This document shows, one piece after another, positions 1 through 7,443 of a stretch of DNA of 13,380 nt. The number at the start of each line of letters is the position of its first letter. Position 1 is the first letter of the stretch. The position numbers and the translations under genes are program-made. Source of the DNA: Clostridiales bacterium UBA1446 (lineage in GTDB: Bacteria; Bacillota; Clostridia; Oscillospirales; Oscillospiraceae); contig DCTG01000223.1 in NCBI GenBank assembly GCA_002329245.1, forward strand, positions 1-13,380. The letters run 5' to 3'. The notes beneath the pieces were generated by a model, which did not search any database, was not told the origin of the DNA, and saw nothing but the letters and a program-made list of their open reading frames with translations.

Positions 1-404
1 TTTCCGGTGCACCAGGGCTGACGAGCCATCCACTCCACCACGTCGTGTCCGTCTTCTCCTTCTTTGGCGTCCATGACGCCGATCATGGCGCCCTCGGAAT
101 CGCCGGTGCCGCGGTGGTCGGCAATGACAAAGACATAGCCCCGTTTGGCAAAATAGAACGGGTCGCCCGATTCGCAGGAAGCTTCGAAAATACTCTTGCC
201 GAAAGGCTGGGGCGGCGTTTCCGGATAAACCTGAGAAATCTTCCCATAAGGCGACATGGCAAGCAAACCCGGGAACTTGCCCTCGGCGTCGGGTCTGTAG
301 ACGTCGACCGCGATTTTGACGCCGTCACGGACTTCGACCATCACGTTTTCTTCCCGAATCACGTTGTATATGGGCTGAGAAGCTTCGATTCTTTGATTGG
401 ACAT
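1..404 (-). CDS. CocE/NonD-family alpha/beta hydrolase, N-terminal part (cut by left edge)
   Basis: The minus strand from the ATG at 404 is open to the window edge (134 full codons). The peptide begins MSNQRIEASQPIYNVIREEN and matches the N-terminus of CocE/NonD hydrolases (peptidase S15-like, X-Pro dipeptidyl-peptidase fold). Visible hallmarks are a DGVKIAVDVYRPDAEGKFP strand pair near residues 27-45, the PYGK oxyanion-region motif near 52-55, and GYVFVIADHRGTGDSEGAM near 89-107. The sequence stops at QPWCTGK, just before the position where the family carries its nucleophile-elbow serine (GxSYxG), so the catalytic triad cannot be checked. An AAGGA ribosome site lies 11 bases upstream of the ATG. 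Members hydrolyse esters or amides, for example cocaine-type esters, glutaryl-7-ACA or X-Pro peptides; the substrate here is unknown. There is no signal peptide. It is divergent from the ybjQ gene and has no obvious tie to the purine operon. Confidence 0.88.
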   Translation of the reverse strand, partial: MSNQRIEASQPIYNVIREENVMVEVRDGVKIAVDVYRPDAEGKFPGLLAMSPYGKISQVYPETPPQPFGKSIFEASCESGDPFYFAKRGYVFVIADHRGTGDSEGAMIGVMDAKEGEDGHDVVEWMARQPWCTG

Positions 405-638
405 TTCCGTTTCATTCCTTTCCGCGTATGATTCTTCAGGTGCACGGGGCAACACAGTGGCTAAGACAAGCTAAGGGCCTGTCTTCCTTCCCGTCCTTAT
501 CCTACTACCGCTTCTTATTAATTATGACGTAAATTTTACAGATTGTACAGAAAATGGTTTTGCTGCGCCTATCGAAAAAATTGATGGGCTTGGGCTGTTT
601 CTCCATTTCAGATTCCTATACATTTTTTCCCTTTCCTG

Positions 639-647
639 TGTTATACT
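639..647 (+). promoter_or_regulatory. Extended -10 promoter element for the ybjQ-type gene
   Basis: TGT followed directly by TATACT (642-647) fits an extended -10 (TGn-TATAAT) element. It lies 27 bases before the start codon of the downstream gene, in a locally AT-rich stretch. The -35 region at the usual spacing (TACATT, 619-624) is poor, which is tolerable for an extended -10. A strong AAGGAGGT ribosome site follows at about 661-668. This is a prediction from sequence only. Confidence 0.5.
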
Positions 648-674
648 CGGTACAACAAATAAGGAGGTATTCTT

Positions 675-995
675 ATGATTGTGACGACAACCCCCTCCAT
701 CGAGGGCAAAACAATCAAGGCTTACAAGGGAATCGTCGTCGGGGAAGTCATCAGCGGCGTCGACTTTATCAAGGACATAGCCGCCGGACTGACCAATTTT
801 TTCGGCGGCAGGTCCCAGAGCTATGAGGGCGAATTGATTCAATCCCGGGAAAGCGCCCTGCGCGAAATGGAAGAGCGGGCCGCAAGGATGGGCGCCAATG
901 CCGTCGTGGGCGTCGACATCGATTATGAGGTCCTCGGCTCCTCGAACAACATGCTGATGGTGACCGTTTCCGGAACGGCCGTAGTTGTGGAATAA
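675..995 (+). CDS. YbjQ/UPF0145 family protein
   Basis: This 106-residue cytoplasmic protein matches the YbjQ (UPF0145, formerly DUF74) family over its full length, which is the usual size. Diagnostic segments are the start [20 protein letters not shown], the central [16 protein letters not shown], an [27 protein letters not shown] helix-strand region, and a C-terminal [11 protein letters not shown] strand. The family is annotated as a putative heavy-metal-binding fold that forms homo-oligomeric rings, but no function is established. This copy has no cysteine and no histidine, which argues against thiol- or imidazole-based metal binding. The start is fixed by an AAGGAGG site ending a few bases upstream of the ATG. 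It is probably monocistronic: it has its own extended -10 element, and hairpins follow the stop. Family assignment is confident; the role is unknown. Confidence 0.93.
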   Translation: MIVTTTPSIEGKTIKAYKGIVVGEVISGVDFIKDIAAGLTNFFGGRSQSYEGELIQSRESALREMEERAARMGANAVVGVDIDYEVLGSSNNMLMVTVSGTAVVVE

Positions 996-1030
996 CAGTT
1001 CTTATCCAAACAAGAGACGGAGAAAACGGC

Positions 1031-1052
1031 GGGCCGCTGAGGGCAGCGGCCC
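1031..1052 (+). terminator. Strong 9-bp hairpin downstream of the ybjQ-type gene
   Basis: GGGCCGCTG (1031-1039) pairs perfectly with CAGCGGCCC (1044-1052) around a four-base AGGG loop, 36 bases after the ybjQ stop. The T5 tract (1067-1071) does not follow directly but sits 14 bases further on, inside the loop of a weaker stem (ATGGTTG 1055-1061 with CAACCAT 1073-1079). It is therefore a very stable hairpin but not a canonical intrinsic terminator on its own. Confidence 0.5.
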
Positions 1053-1112
1053 CTATGGTTGCATGCTTTTTCCAACCATGACAAAGGACGCCGCTCTCAG
1101 GAACAGAAAACG

Positions 1113-1151
1113 AAAGCGGCCCGGACGCCTCAACTCGTCCGGGCCGCTTTT
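1113..1151 (+). terminator. Rho-independent terminator, 15-bp stem, possibly bidirectional
   Basis: AAAGCGGCCCGGACG (1113-1127) pairs perfectly with CGTCCGGGCCGCTTT (1136-1150) around an eight-base loop. On the plus strand the stem ends in TTTT (1148-1151), so it should end transcription from the ybjQ-type gene. On the minus strand the stem is followed by a T-rich run (complement of 1101-1115), so it could also work in reverse, although no minus-strand gene lies just to its right. It shares a 7-base arm with the hairpin at 1031-1052. Confidence 0.75.
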
Positions 1152-1203
1152 AAAGAAATGGAAGAATGAAAATGAAGAAAGTTTACGTTCTTTACGATAC
1201 CAT

Positions 1204-1254
1204 GAAATTGTGAACGTTTTTACTGCTTTTTGTGACGAAATCGTGAACTTTTTT
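1204..1254 (+). repeat. Imperfect direct repeat, 18 bases, 33-base period
   Basis: GAAATTGTGAACGTTTTT (1204-1221) and GAAATCGTGAACTTTTTT (1237-1254) match at 16 of 18 positions and start 33 bases apart, close to three helical turns. They lie between the terminator of the ybjQ-type gene and the start of the membrane-protein gene, where a promoter or operator would be expected. A third, weaker look-alike (GAAAGTTTACGTTCTTT) begins at 1177. They could be binding sites for a regulator or a chance duplication in AT-rich DNA. Confidence 0.45.
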
Positions 1255-1397
1255 TGCGCGGGCGTCCGGAAAGGGGTAAAAAACTTCCGGCGCGGGGATT
1301 TTGTTGCTTTCCGGGACATTCTTTTCGGCACGGCAGGGCGATACGGATATCCGATAAACGGGAATAATCCAAAAGATGGAAAGAAATACTAACAGGC

Positions 1398-2966
1398 ATG
1401 GGCACTGATTTGAAATTCTTATGGTCGAAGCAGGATACGGTCACGCGAGCCGTTTGCGTTTTTCTGTCCGTTCTCTTTTCCTTTTGCTATCTTGCCGGTT
1501 CACTGGTCGACCAATCGACCGGCGCCTTTTGGGACCTGACTCCGTTTTTTCCCGTTTCCGTTCTGCTGCTCGCGCTGTTGTCCTATTTGATTTCAATCGG
1601 TCTGTATGGCTTAATCCGCCATATGGAGATCTTGCTATGCCAAAAAGAACCTATCGTCCCGGGCCGGAAAACCGGCCTCGGGCTTTTTCTGTTTCTTTTC
1701 ATATGCTGGCTTCCGTATTTTCTGGTTTATTATCCCGGATGCATGACGTACGACTCCTACTATGTGGCCGGACAGGCGGTATTGGGGGTCGAACCCTCCG
1801 ACTGGCATCCGTATACGTATGTGCTGCTGGTGCGCCTCATAATGCGCTTTGGCATGCTGTTCGGCGATATCAGCGAAGGCGTCGCGGCCTATTCGCTCTT
1901 CCAGATGGCGTTTCTTGCGGGTGCGGTCGCTTACGGAGTCTGCTGGCTGTTAAAAAAACAAATGAGACCCTATTTCGCTTTGCTGATCGCCCTGTTTTTT
2001 GCGCTTGTTCCGATCTTTCCCGTACTGTCCGTCACCCTGTGGAAGGACATCCCCTTTTCGATCTGCGTTTTTCTTTATACCCTGTCTGTCTATGACGCGC
2101 TGGAAAGCAGGGGGAAGACGCTGCATAGCGTTCCGGGGGCGCTTGGGTGGATCCTTCTTTCGCTGCTCGTTGTCCTGCTTCGGCATAACGGGTATTGTAT
2201 TGTGCTGCCGACCGCTCTCGCGCTTTTTCTGTACCTGAGAAAGGGGGCAAAAAGGCTCCTGCCCGCCCTGCTGCTCCCCCTTCTGCTCGCGCCTGTGATC
2301 CAGAACCTCTATTACGCAAACGGGGTGGCGAAGGGCGTATTCAGCGAGTCGCTTTCCATCCCGGCGCAGCAGATTGCAAGAACCGTCGTATCCGGGGGAA
2401 CGATCACAAAGGAGCAGCGGGAAAGCCTTGCGCGCTTTTTCGACATGGAAAAGCTGCAAAATTACGATCCGTTTCTTGCGGACCCTGTGAAAAACAGTTT
2501 CAACCGGGAGTACCTGGAATCTCACAAGACAGAGTTTTTCAAGCTCTGGGCGCGGCTTCTGCCGCCCAACCGCAAAGAATACTGCAAAGCTTACCTGGCG
2601 CAGACGCTCGGTTACTGGATGCCCGGCGTCCGCTGCAAGATCGCGTTTCCCTTAGCGGACGAGGGAGAAAAAATCGGGGTGAATCAGAGAAACCTGCTGG
2701 AAAGCTATACGGGCGAAATCTGGAACCGATGGGAAAATCGCTACCGCTTTCCCAGTCTCGGAACCCTAGTCTGGACGGCCGTCTTTTTTGCCGGGCTGAC
2801 TCTGATCAAACGGCGCGCGGGCGAGCTGATTGCATTTTTGCCGCTTTTTCTGCTGTGGCTTACCCTGATGGCGGCGACGCCCGTACACTGCGAGTTCCGG
2901 TATCTTTTCGCGCTCCCCCTTTCCCTGCCCTTTCTCGCCTGCCTGTCGATGCGGCGGCGCCAATAA
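1398..2966 (+). CDS. Polytopic membrane protein, DUF6020/GT-C glycosyltransferase-like
   Basis: This 522-residue integral membrane protein has roughly 10-12 hydrophobic segments, for example about 16-36, 50-72, 93-111, 162-184, 192-212, 218-233, 246-263, 266-281, 286-304, 455-470, 476-492 and 500-515. After the third segment comes a loop with YYPGCMTYDSYY (111-122), where D119 sits like the conserved loop-1 acidic residue of GT-C enzymes. Then follow WHPY (136-139), LWKDIPFS (214-221), RHNGY (262-266) and, near the end, EFRYLFALPL (499-508). A large soluble stretch spans about 305-455. This pattern resembles DUF6020 proteins, thought to be GT-C-type lipid-linked sugar transferases; donor and acceptor are unknown. 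The ATG has only a weak AGG three bases before it, and an in-frame stop at 1365 leaves no better start. It converges with the purine operon and seems unrelated to it. Confidence 0.8.
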   Translation: MGTDLKFLWSKQDTVTRAVCVFLSVLFSFCYLAGSLVDQSTGAFWDLTPFFPVSVLLLALLSYLISIGLYGLIRHMEILLCQKEPIVPGRKTGLGLFLFLFICWLPYFLVYYPGCMTYDSYYVAGQAVLGVEPSDWHPYTYVLLVRLIMRFGMLFGDISEGVAAYSLFQMAFLAGAVAYGVCWLLKKQMRPYFALLIALFFALVPIFPVLSVTLWKDIPFSICVFLYTLSVYDALESRGKTLHSVPGALGWILLSLLVVLLRHNGYCIVLPTALALFLYLRKGAKRLLPALLLPLLLAPVIQNLYYANGVAKGVFSESLSIPAQQIARTVVSGGTITKEQRESLARFFDMEKLQNYDPFLADPVKNSFNREYLESHKTEFFKLWARLLPPNRKEYCKAYLAQTLGYWMPGVRCKIAFPLADEGEKIGVNQRNLLESYTGEIWNRWENRYRFPSLGTLVWTAVFFAGLTLIKRRAGELIAFLPLFLLWLTLMAATPVHCEFRYLFALPLSLPFLACLSMRRRQ

Positions 2967-3037
2967 AAGGATTCAACCGTCCCATCCGCATCCGCCCTTC
3001 CGATCGACAAACCGCTTCATTCCAGCCCTCACCGTCT

Positions 3038-3071
3038 AACAAAACGGGCGCACCGTACTTACGGCGCGCCC
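3038..3071 (-). terminator. Rho-independent terminator of the purine-catabolism operon
   Basis: On the minus strand, GGGCGC-G-CCGTA (3071-3060) pairs with TACGG-T-GCGCCC (3057-3046) with one internal mismatch and a tiny turn, followed by GTTTTGTT (3045-3038). It begins seven bases after the hydA stop codon. The plus strand has no T-run after the stem, so it should act only on the leftward operon and not on the convergent membrane-protein gene. Confidence 0.8.
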
Positions 3072-3078
3072 TCCTGAT

Positions 3079-4452
3079 TCATCCAAGCTGCGGCAGCCCC
3101 CGGCGGACATACCGACCGCCCGCGGGCCGGAGCACCCTGCCTTCCTTTGCGGCAAGCTCCCCGCGCAGGAAGACGGCCCGCGCGCGCCCCTGTATCTCCA
3201 TCCCCTCCCAAGGGGTATAGTCCACGTTCTGCAGCTGCGTTTCCGCCCGGATAACGCCCCGGTACCCGGGGTCCCAGAGGACGACGTCGGCGTCGCTGCC
3301 GGGGGTGAGCGCCCCCTTGCGCGGGTACATCCCGAACCGCCGCGCCTGATGCTCCGACAGCAGGCGCATCATCTGCTCGGGCGTAATCCGTCCGGCCGCC
3401 ACCCCGGCGGTGTAAATAAGGGCGGGCCGGTGCTCGATCCCCGGCAGCCCGTTCGGGATTTTTGAAAAATCCGCAAGTCCCATGTCTTTTTGGCCTTTGC
3501 TGTTGAAGCTGCAGTGGTCGGTGGAAATCGTGTCGATTTCACCCGCGCGAAGAGCTTCCCAAAGCTCCTTTTGATCCTCCCGGCCGCGCAGGGGCGGGGA
3601 GCAGACGTATTTGACCGCCTCCGAGGGGGGCGCGTCGTAAAGGCTTTCGTCTAAGGTCAGGTATTGGGGACAGGTTTCCGCGAACACACGCTGCCCCGCG
3701 GCGCGGGCGCGGCGAAACGCGTCAAGTCCCGCCGCGGTGCTCAGGTGCACGATCTGCACCGGCACGCCGGCAAGTGCCGCGATGGCCAAGAAGCGGTTTA
3801 CCGCCTCCGCCTCGACAAGGGCCGGCCTTGCGATCGCGTGATAGCGCGGGGCGAGATTCCCCGCCGCGCGGCACCGCGCGGTCAGCGCGCTTACAAGGTC
3901 TCCGTTTTCGCAATGGGCGCCGACGAGAGCGCCCAATTCCCCCGCGCGCAGAAGAATTTCATAAATCTCCCTGTCATTTAGGCGCAGGGCGTCGTAGGCC
4001 ATGTAGACCTTGAAGCTGGTTACGCCCTCCCCGACGACGGCTGGCAGTTCCTTTTCGGTCGCGCCGTCCCACCGGGTAAGGGCCATATGAAACCCGTAAT
4101 CGCAGGCGCAGCGGCCGTCCGCCCGGCTGTGCCAAAGGGAAAGCGCTTCCCGCAGCGTCCCCCCGTCCCGCTCCTGCGTGGCAAAGTCCAAGATGGTCGT
4201 CGTGCCGCCCGCAAGAGCGGCGCGCGTGCCGCTGGGAAAATCGTCCGCTGTCACGGTTCCCGCGACCGGCATCTCCAGATGGGTGTGGGCGTCGATAAAG
4301 CCGGGAAAGACAAGACAGCCGTCCGCGTCGAAAACCACATCGCCGGAAAGTCCGGCTCCGATTGCTGCAATCTTTCCGTCCGCCATGGACAGGTCCGCGC
4401 GGACGGGTCCGTTCGGCGTCAGCAGCGTCCCGTTCTTGATGACCGTATGCAT
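3079..4452 (-). CDS. hydA: Dihydropyrimidinase / hydantoinase-type cyclic amidase
   Basis: This 457-residue protein is full length for the D-hydantoinase/dihydropyrimidinase group of the amidohydrolase superfamily. All binuclear metal ligands of the family are visible: DAHTH (H56, H58), the lysine to be carboxylated in SFKVYMAY (K148), H180 in GAHCENGD, H236 in IVHLSTAAG and D312 in STDHCSFN. Y153 and N334 (IPNGLPG) match substrate-contacting positions. It hydrolyses a cyclic amide bond (dihydropyrimidines, hydantoins or related rings) in the cytoplasm. As the last gene of the operon, 13 bases after ygfK, it most likely opens a reduced purine-derived ring made by the upstream enzymes, as HyuA (YgeZ) is thought to do in E. 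coli. The start is supported by GAGGAA about eight bases upstream. Allantoinase or dihydroorotase is less likely given the IPNGLPGIE and hydantoinase-type metal motifs. Confidence 0.93.
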   Translation of the reverse strand: MHTVIKNGTLLTPNGPVRADLSMADGKIAAIGAGLSGDVVFDADGCLVFPGFIDAHTHLEMPVAGTVTADDFPSGTRAALAGGTTTILDFATQERDGGTLREALSLWHSRADGRCACDYGFHMALTRWDGATEKELPAVVGEGVTSFKVYMAYDALRLNDREIYEILLRAGELGALVGAHCENGDLVSALTARCRAAGNLAPRYHAIARPALVEAEAVNRFLAIAALAGVPVQIVHLSTAAGLDAFRRARAAGQRVFAETCPQYLTLDESLYDAPPSEAVKYVCSPPLRGREDQKELWEALRAGEIDTISTDHCSFNSKGQKDMGLADFSKIPNGLPGIEHRPALIYTAGVAAGRITPEQMMRLLSEHQARRFGMYPRKGALTPGSDADVVLWDPGYRGVIRAETQLQNVDYTPWEGMEIQGRARAVFLRGELAAKEGRVLRPAGGRYVRRGLPQLG

Positions 4453-4465
4453 GTTTCGCTTCCTC

Positions 4466-7426
4466 TCACTTCAGGAAAGCATAGCGCTCCAATACCGCTA
4501 GAATAAAGCTGCGGATTTCTTCGGGCAGCGCCGTATCCGCTGCCGCAAGGTCGGTCTCCATGACCTCCCCGGAAAGGCGGACCCGGCAGCGTTTCGCGCC
4601 CAAGGGGAGAAATCCCTGGTTCTCGCTGTCTTCAAAGTCCGCGGCGGAGGAAAAGAGCGTAAACTTTTCCCGGTAGGGCGCGCTGTCATAGGGACAGAAC
4701 GCGGAGCAGTTGCCGCACTCGTTGCACAGAGCGTCCACATGCAGAATCTGCCTCCGGTTCCCGACGGCAACCGCCACGTTTGCCCGGTTGGGGCAAACGT
4801 CGGCGCAAAGCTCGCAGAGGGTCTCGCAATCCAGGCAGCGGCCGGACTCGGAGCAGGAGGCGCAAAGCGCGCCCTTTTTTGCCAGCGCCTTGGGCCATTG
4901 CCCCGCGGCGTTCCGCCCGGCATAGCGCTCGTAATCGGCGCCCGCAATGGCCCGGGCGCAGCGCGCCGCGGAGGCGATCGCCTCCACCACGGTGGCCGGA
5001 CCCGTGAGGGCGTCGCCGATTGCATAAACGCCCGGAAGGTTTGTCTCGAGCGTCTCCCGGTTAACTGCGACGAGGCCCCGCTTATCCAACGCGATGCCGT
5101 TATTCTTGAAAAAGCAGGAGTCGACCTGTTCGCCGATTGCGGCGACGACAAGATCGGCGGGAAGCTCGATCGTTTCCTCCGTCTCAACCACACTGCGCCG
5201 GTTCGACGCGTCCGGCTCTCCCAAACGCATCTTCCGGCAGGTCAGCACGCCGTCCCGCACGCCGACGGGCGCAAGCAGCTCGTGAAGCTCCACGCCTTCC
5301 AGAAGCGCGAGCTGAAGCTCTTCTTCCTCGGCGGGCATATAGCGCCGTGTGCGCCGGTAGACGAGAAAGACGCGCTCGACGCCGGGCATGCGAAGCGCCG
5401 CCCGCGCCACATCCATGGCCGTATTCCCGCCGCCAATCACGGCCACGTGCCTGCCGGGCTGGATTCCGTCCCCGGAGGCCTTGCACCGGCTTAAAAACTC
5501 GAGGGCGTTCATGGCTTCGCCGTACGCAAGCGGAAGCTTACCGTTGCGCCACGCGCCGACGGCGAGCACCACCGGCCCGAAGCCGATCTCCCGAAGCGAC
5601 GCTACGGAGTCGATTTCTCTCCCCGTCTGAAAGCGGACGCCGAGCGCTTCCGCAAACGCGATATCGCGGTCAATCCGCTCCTGTGAAATCCGAAACTCGG
5701 GAATGACATAGCGCACGAGTCCGCCCAATTTCCGCCGCGTTTCGAAAACGGTCACTTCCGCGCCAGCCCGGGCGAGGAAACAGGCCGCGGAAATCCCCGC
5801 CGGACCTCCGCCCACGACGGCAACGCGCTTTCCGCTTTTCGCGGGCGGCTTCAGTTCGCGCAGCAGAGTTTCCCCCGCCTCAAGCGCGGCTTCGAGCTTG
5901 ACCTGCCGGATATCGACCGACCCCTCGTAAAAGGCGCGGTTGCAGCGGGTTGTGCAGGGATGGGGGCAGATGCTTCCCGTGATAAAGGGCAGAGGATTGC
6001 GCTGAAAAATCACGCGCAGCGCCTGCTCGAAATTTCCCTCCTCCGCGCAGCGGAGATAGGCGGGAATGTCCTGCCCGATCGGACAGGCGCCGCGGCAGGG
6101 CGCGACATAGCAGTTTAATAACGGCACCTTCCGCTCTATTTTGCGGGGCGGAGCCGGCTTTTCCGGCTTGCGGCACAGCTCTCCTTCCGCCGCTTCCGCC
6201 GCTATGGAGCGAAGCATCGGCACGGAAACGGTTCCGTCCTCCGGCAGAGAAAGCGCGGAAAGCCGCTGCGCGACGGGCAGAAGCCGCTGATACCCGCCGG
6301 GTTTGAGCAAATCCGTTGCTATCGTGACGGGGCGAATCCCCGCTTTCAGCAGCCCTTCCACGTTGAAGAGGTTCGCGCCGCCGGAATAGGAAACCGGCAG
6401 CTTTCCCGCAAACGCTTCGGAAATACGAAGCGCAAGCGCGGTTGTGAGCGGATAGAGGGCGCGCCCGGACATATACATTTCCTGCCCCGGCAGCTCGTTT
6501 TGCTTAATGTCAACCGGAAAGGTATTGCTCAGCTTGACGCCGAAGCTGCGGTTTTCTTCGGCCGCCAGCGCCGACAGCCTTTGGAACATGGGAACCGCGT
6601 CCGAAAACTGCAGGTCGCTTTTAAAATGGGTATCGTCGAAGGAAATATAGCCGTATCCCAAACGATCCAACGTAGTTCGCGCAAAGTCGTAACCCAAGAG
6701 GGTCGGGTTGCACTTGACGAAGGTGTGGAGCTTTTTCTCCCGGAGCAGATAGACGGCGATGCGCTCAATCTCGTCCGGGGGACAGCCGTGGAGCGTGGAC
6801 AAGGTGATGGACGAGCAGATTTTGGGGGATATGCCGCGGACGTAGTCCTCGTCCACACGGGAAAACCGGCCCGCGTTCGAAAGCGCCCAGCTTTGGCACT
6901 CCCGCCAGGCTTCCGTTCCGGAGGCGTCCTTCAGCCCCTCGATAAAGGCGTCGATTTTCGGGGACTGGATTCCCTTCAAATCGTAGCCTACGCTCATGTT
7001 GAAGATGAATCCGTCCTCCCCGCCCAAAGAAAATTCCTTCGACAGGAGCTTCAGGGCGAACCAGGCCTTTATGTACTCGTCGAGCGCCTGCCCGACGCGC
7101 AGCTCCGTGGACCACTCCACGTTATACCCCTCGTCCTCGGCCAATATGCACGGCTTTTCAACGGGAAGATCCTCCCCGTCAAGCGTCTGAACGGTTTTCA
7201 GCTCAAAAAAGCGTGCGCCGCAGAGATAGGCCGAAACGATATTCTGCGCAAGCTGGGTATGCGGTCCCGCGGCGGGGCCGACGGGCGTCTCCATCCGCTC
7301 CCCGAACATGGATACGCTCCGCTTCGGGTCCGCGCGGAAAAAATTCGTGATTCCGAAAACGGAGCCTTCCTGCCGGTATTCCGTTACAATGTGCTCCATG
7401 AGCCTGTCAAAGGGAATCGGATGCAT
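4466..7426 (-). CDS. ygfK: YgfK-type flavin/iron-sulfur oxidoreductase ('putative selenate reductase subunit')
   Basis: This 986-residue protein matches YgfK from its first residues (MHPIPF against MRPIPF in E. coli). Residues about 1-400 form a dihydroorotate-dehydrogenase-like barrel, with TPVGPAAGPHTQLAQN near 47-62, VKCNPT near 237-242 and a flavin-phosphate-like SGGANLFN/TIATDLLKPGG near 348-378. Residues about 430-830 form a GltD-like module: Fe-S cysteines C439, C444, C448, C487, C491 and C495, an FAD GGGPAG (539-544), an NAD(P)H GGGNTAMD (665-672) and YAIGDA (801-806). A C-terminal cysteine-rich ferredoxin part includes CxxCxxxCP at 871-878 and CxxCxxCxxxCP at 901-911. The parts equal those of dihydropyrimidine dehydrogenase in a different order, suggesting NAD(P)H- or ferredoxin-linked ring reduction; the selenate label is historical. 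I chose the ATG at 7426, behind GGGAG; a longer frame to 7684 overlaps ssnA and is unlike the family. It lies 17 bases after ssnA. Confidence 0.93.
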   Translation of the reverse strand: MHPIPFDRLMEHIVTEYRQEGSVFGITNFFRADPKRSVSMFGERMETPVGPAAGPHTQLAQNIVSAYLCGARFFELKTVQTLDGEDLPVEKPCILAEDEGYNVEWSTELRVGQALDEYIKAWFALKLLSKEFSLGGEDGFIFNMSVGYDLKGIQSPKIDAFIEGLKDASGTEAWRECQSWALSNAGRFSRVDEDYVRGISPKICSSITLSTLHGCPPDEIERIAVYLLREKKLHTFVKCNPTLLGYDFARTTLDRLGYGYISFDDTHFKSDLQFSDAVPMFQRLSALAAEENRSFGVKLSNTFPVDIKQNELPGQEMYMSGRALYPLTTALALRISEAFAGKLPVSYSGGANLFNVEGLLKAGIRPVTIATDLLKPGGYQRLLPVAQRLSALSLPEDGTVSVPMLRSIAAEAAEGELCRKPEKPAPPRKIERKVPLLNCYVAPCRGACPIGQDIPAYLRCAEEGNFEQALRVIFQRNPLPFITGSICPHPCTTRCNRAFYEGSVDIRQVKLEAALEAGETLLRELKPPAKSGKRVAVVGGGPAGISAACFLARAGAEVTVFETRRKLGGLVRYVIPEFRISQERIDRDIAFAEALGVRFQTGREIDSVASLREIGFGPVVLAVGAWRNGKLPLAYGEAMNALEFLSRCKASGDGIQPGRHVAVIGGGNTAMDVARAALRMPGVERVFLVYRRTRRYMPAEEEELQLALLEGVELHELLAPVGVRDGVLTCRKMRLGEPDASNRRSVVETEETIELPADLVVAAIGEQVDSCFFKNNGIALDKRGLVAVNRETLETNLPGVYAIGDALTGPATVVEAIASAARCARAIAGADYERYAGRNAAGQWPKALAKKGALCASCSESGRCLDCETLCELCADVCPNRANVAVAVGNRRQILHVDALCNECGNCSAFCPYDSAPYREKFTLFSSAADFEDSENQGFLPLGAKRCRVRLSGEVMETDLAAADTALPEEIRSFILAVLERYAFLK

Positions 7427-7443
7427 TCTGTCTCCCAATCCAC

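Larger units (their letters stand above)
996..1397. other. 402-base non-coding region between ybjQ-type gene and membrane-protein gene
   Basis: I see no credible gene here; the frames that stay open run through strong hairpins and lack ribosome sites. Contents, left to right: hairpin 1031-1052; weak stem 1055-1079; terminator 1113-1151; an AT-rich tract 1152-1260 carrying an imperfect direct repeat (1204-1254); and a third, weaker stem, GCG-(T)-CCGGAA (1262-1271) with TTCCGGCGC (1285-1293), whose 13-base loop is A-rich. About 104 bases then lead to the ATG at 1398. I could not pick a convincing promoter for the downstream gene, although one must lie between 1152 and 1397 if it is not read through from the left. 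Confidence 0.6.

Noticed and set aside
985..1392. Open frame of 135 codons on the plus strand after the ybjQ-type gene
   Set aside because: It starts at a TTG inside the previous gene without a ribosome site, runs through two strong hairpins, and its Lys/Arg-rich sequence resembles no protein family. The repeat HEIVNVF / DEIVNFF in it only reflects the DNA direct repeat with a period of 33.
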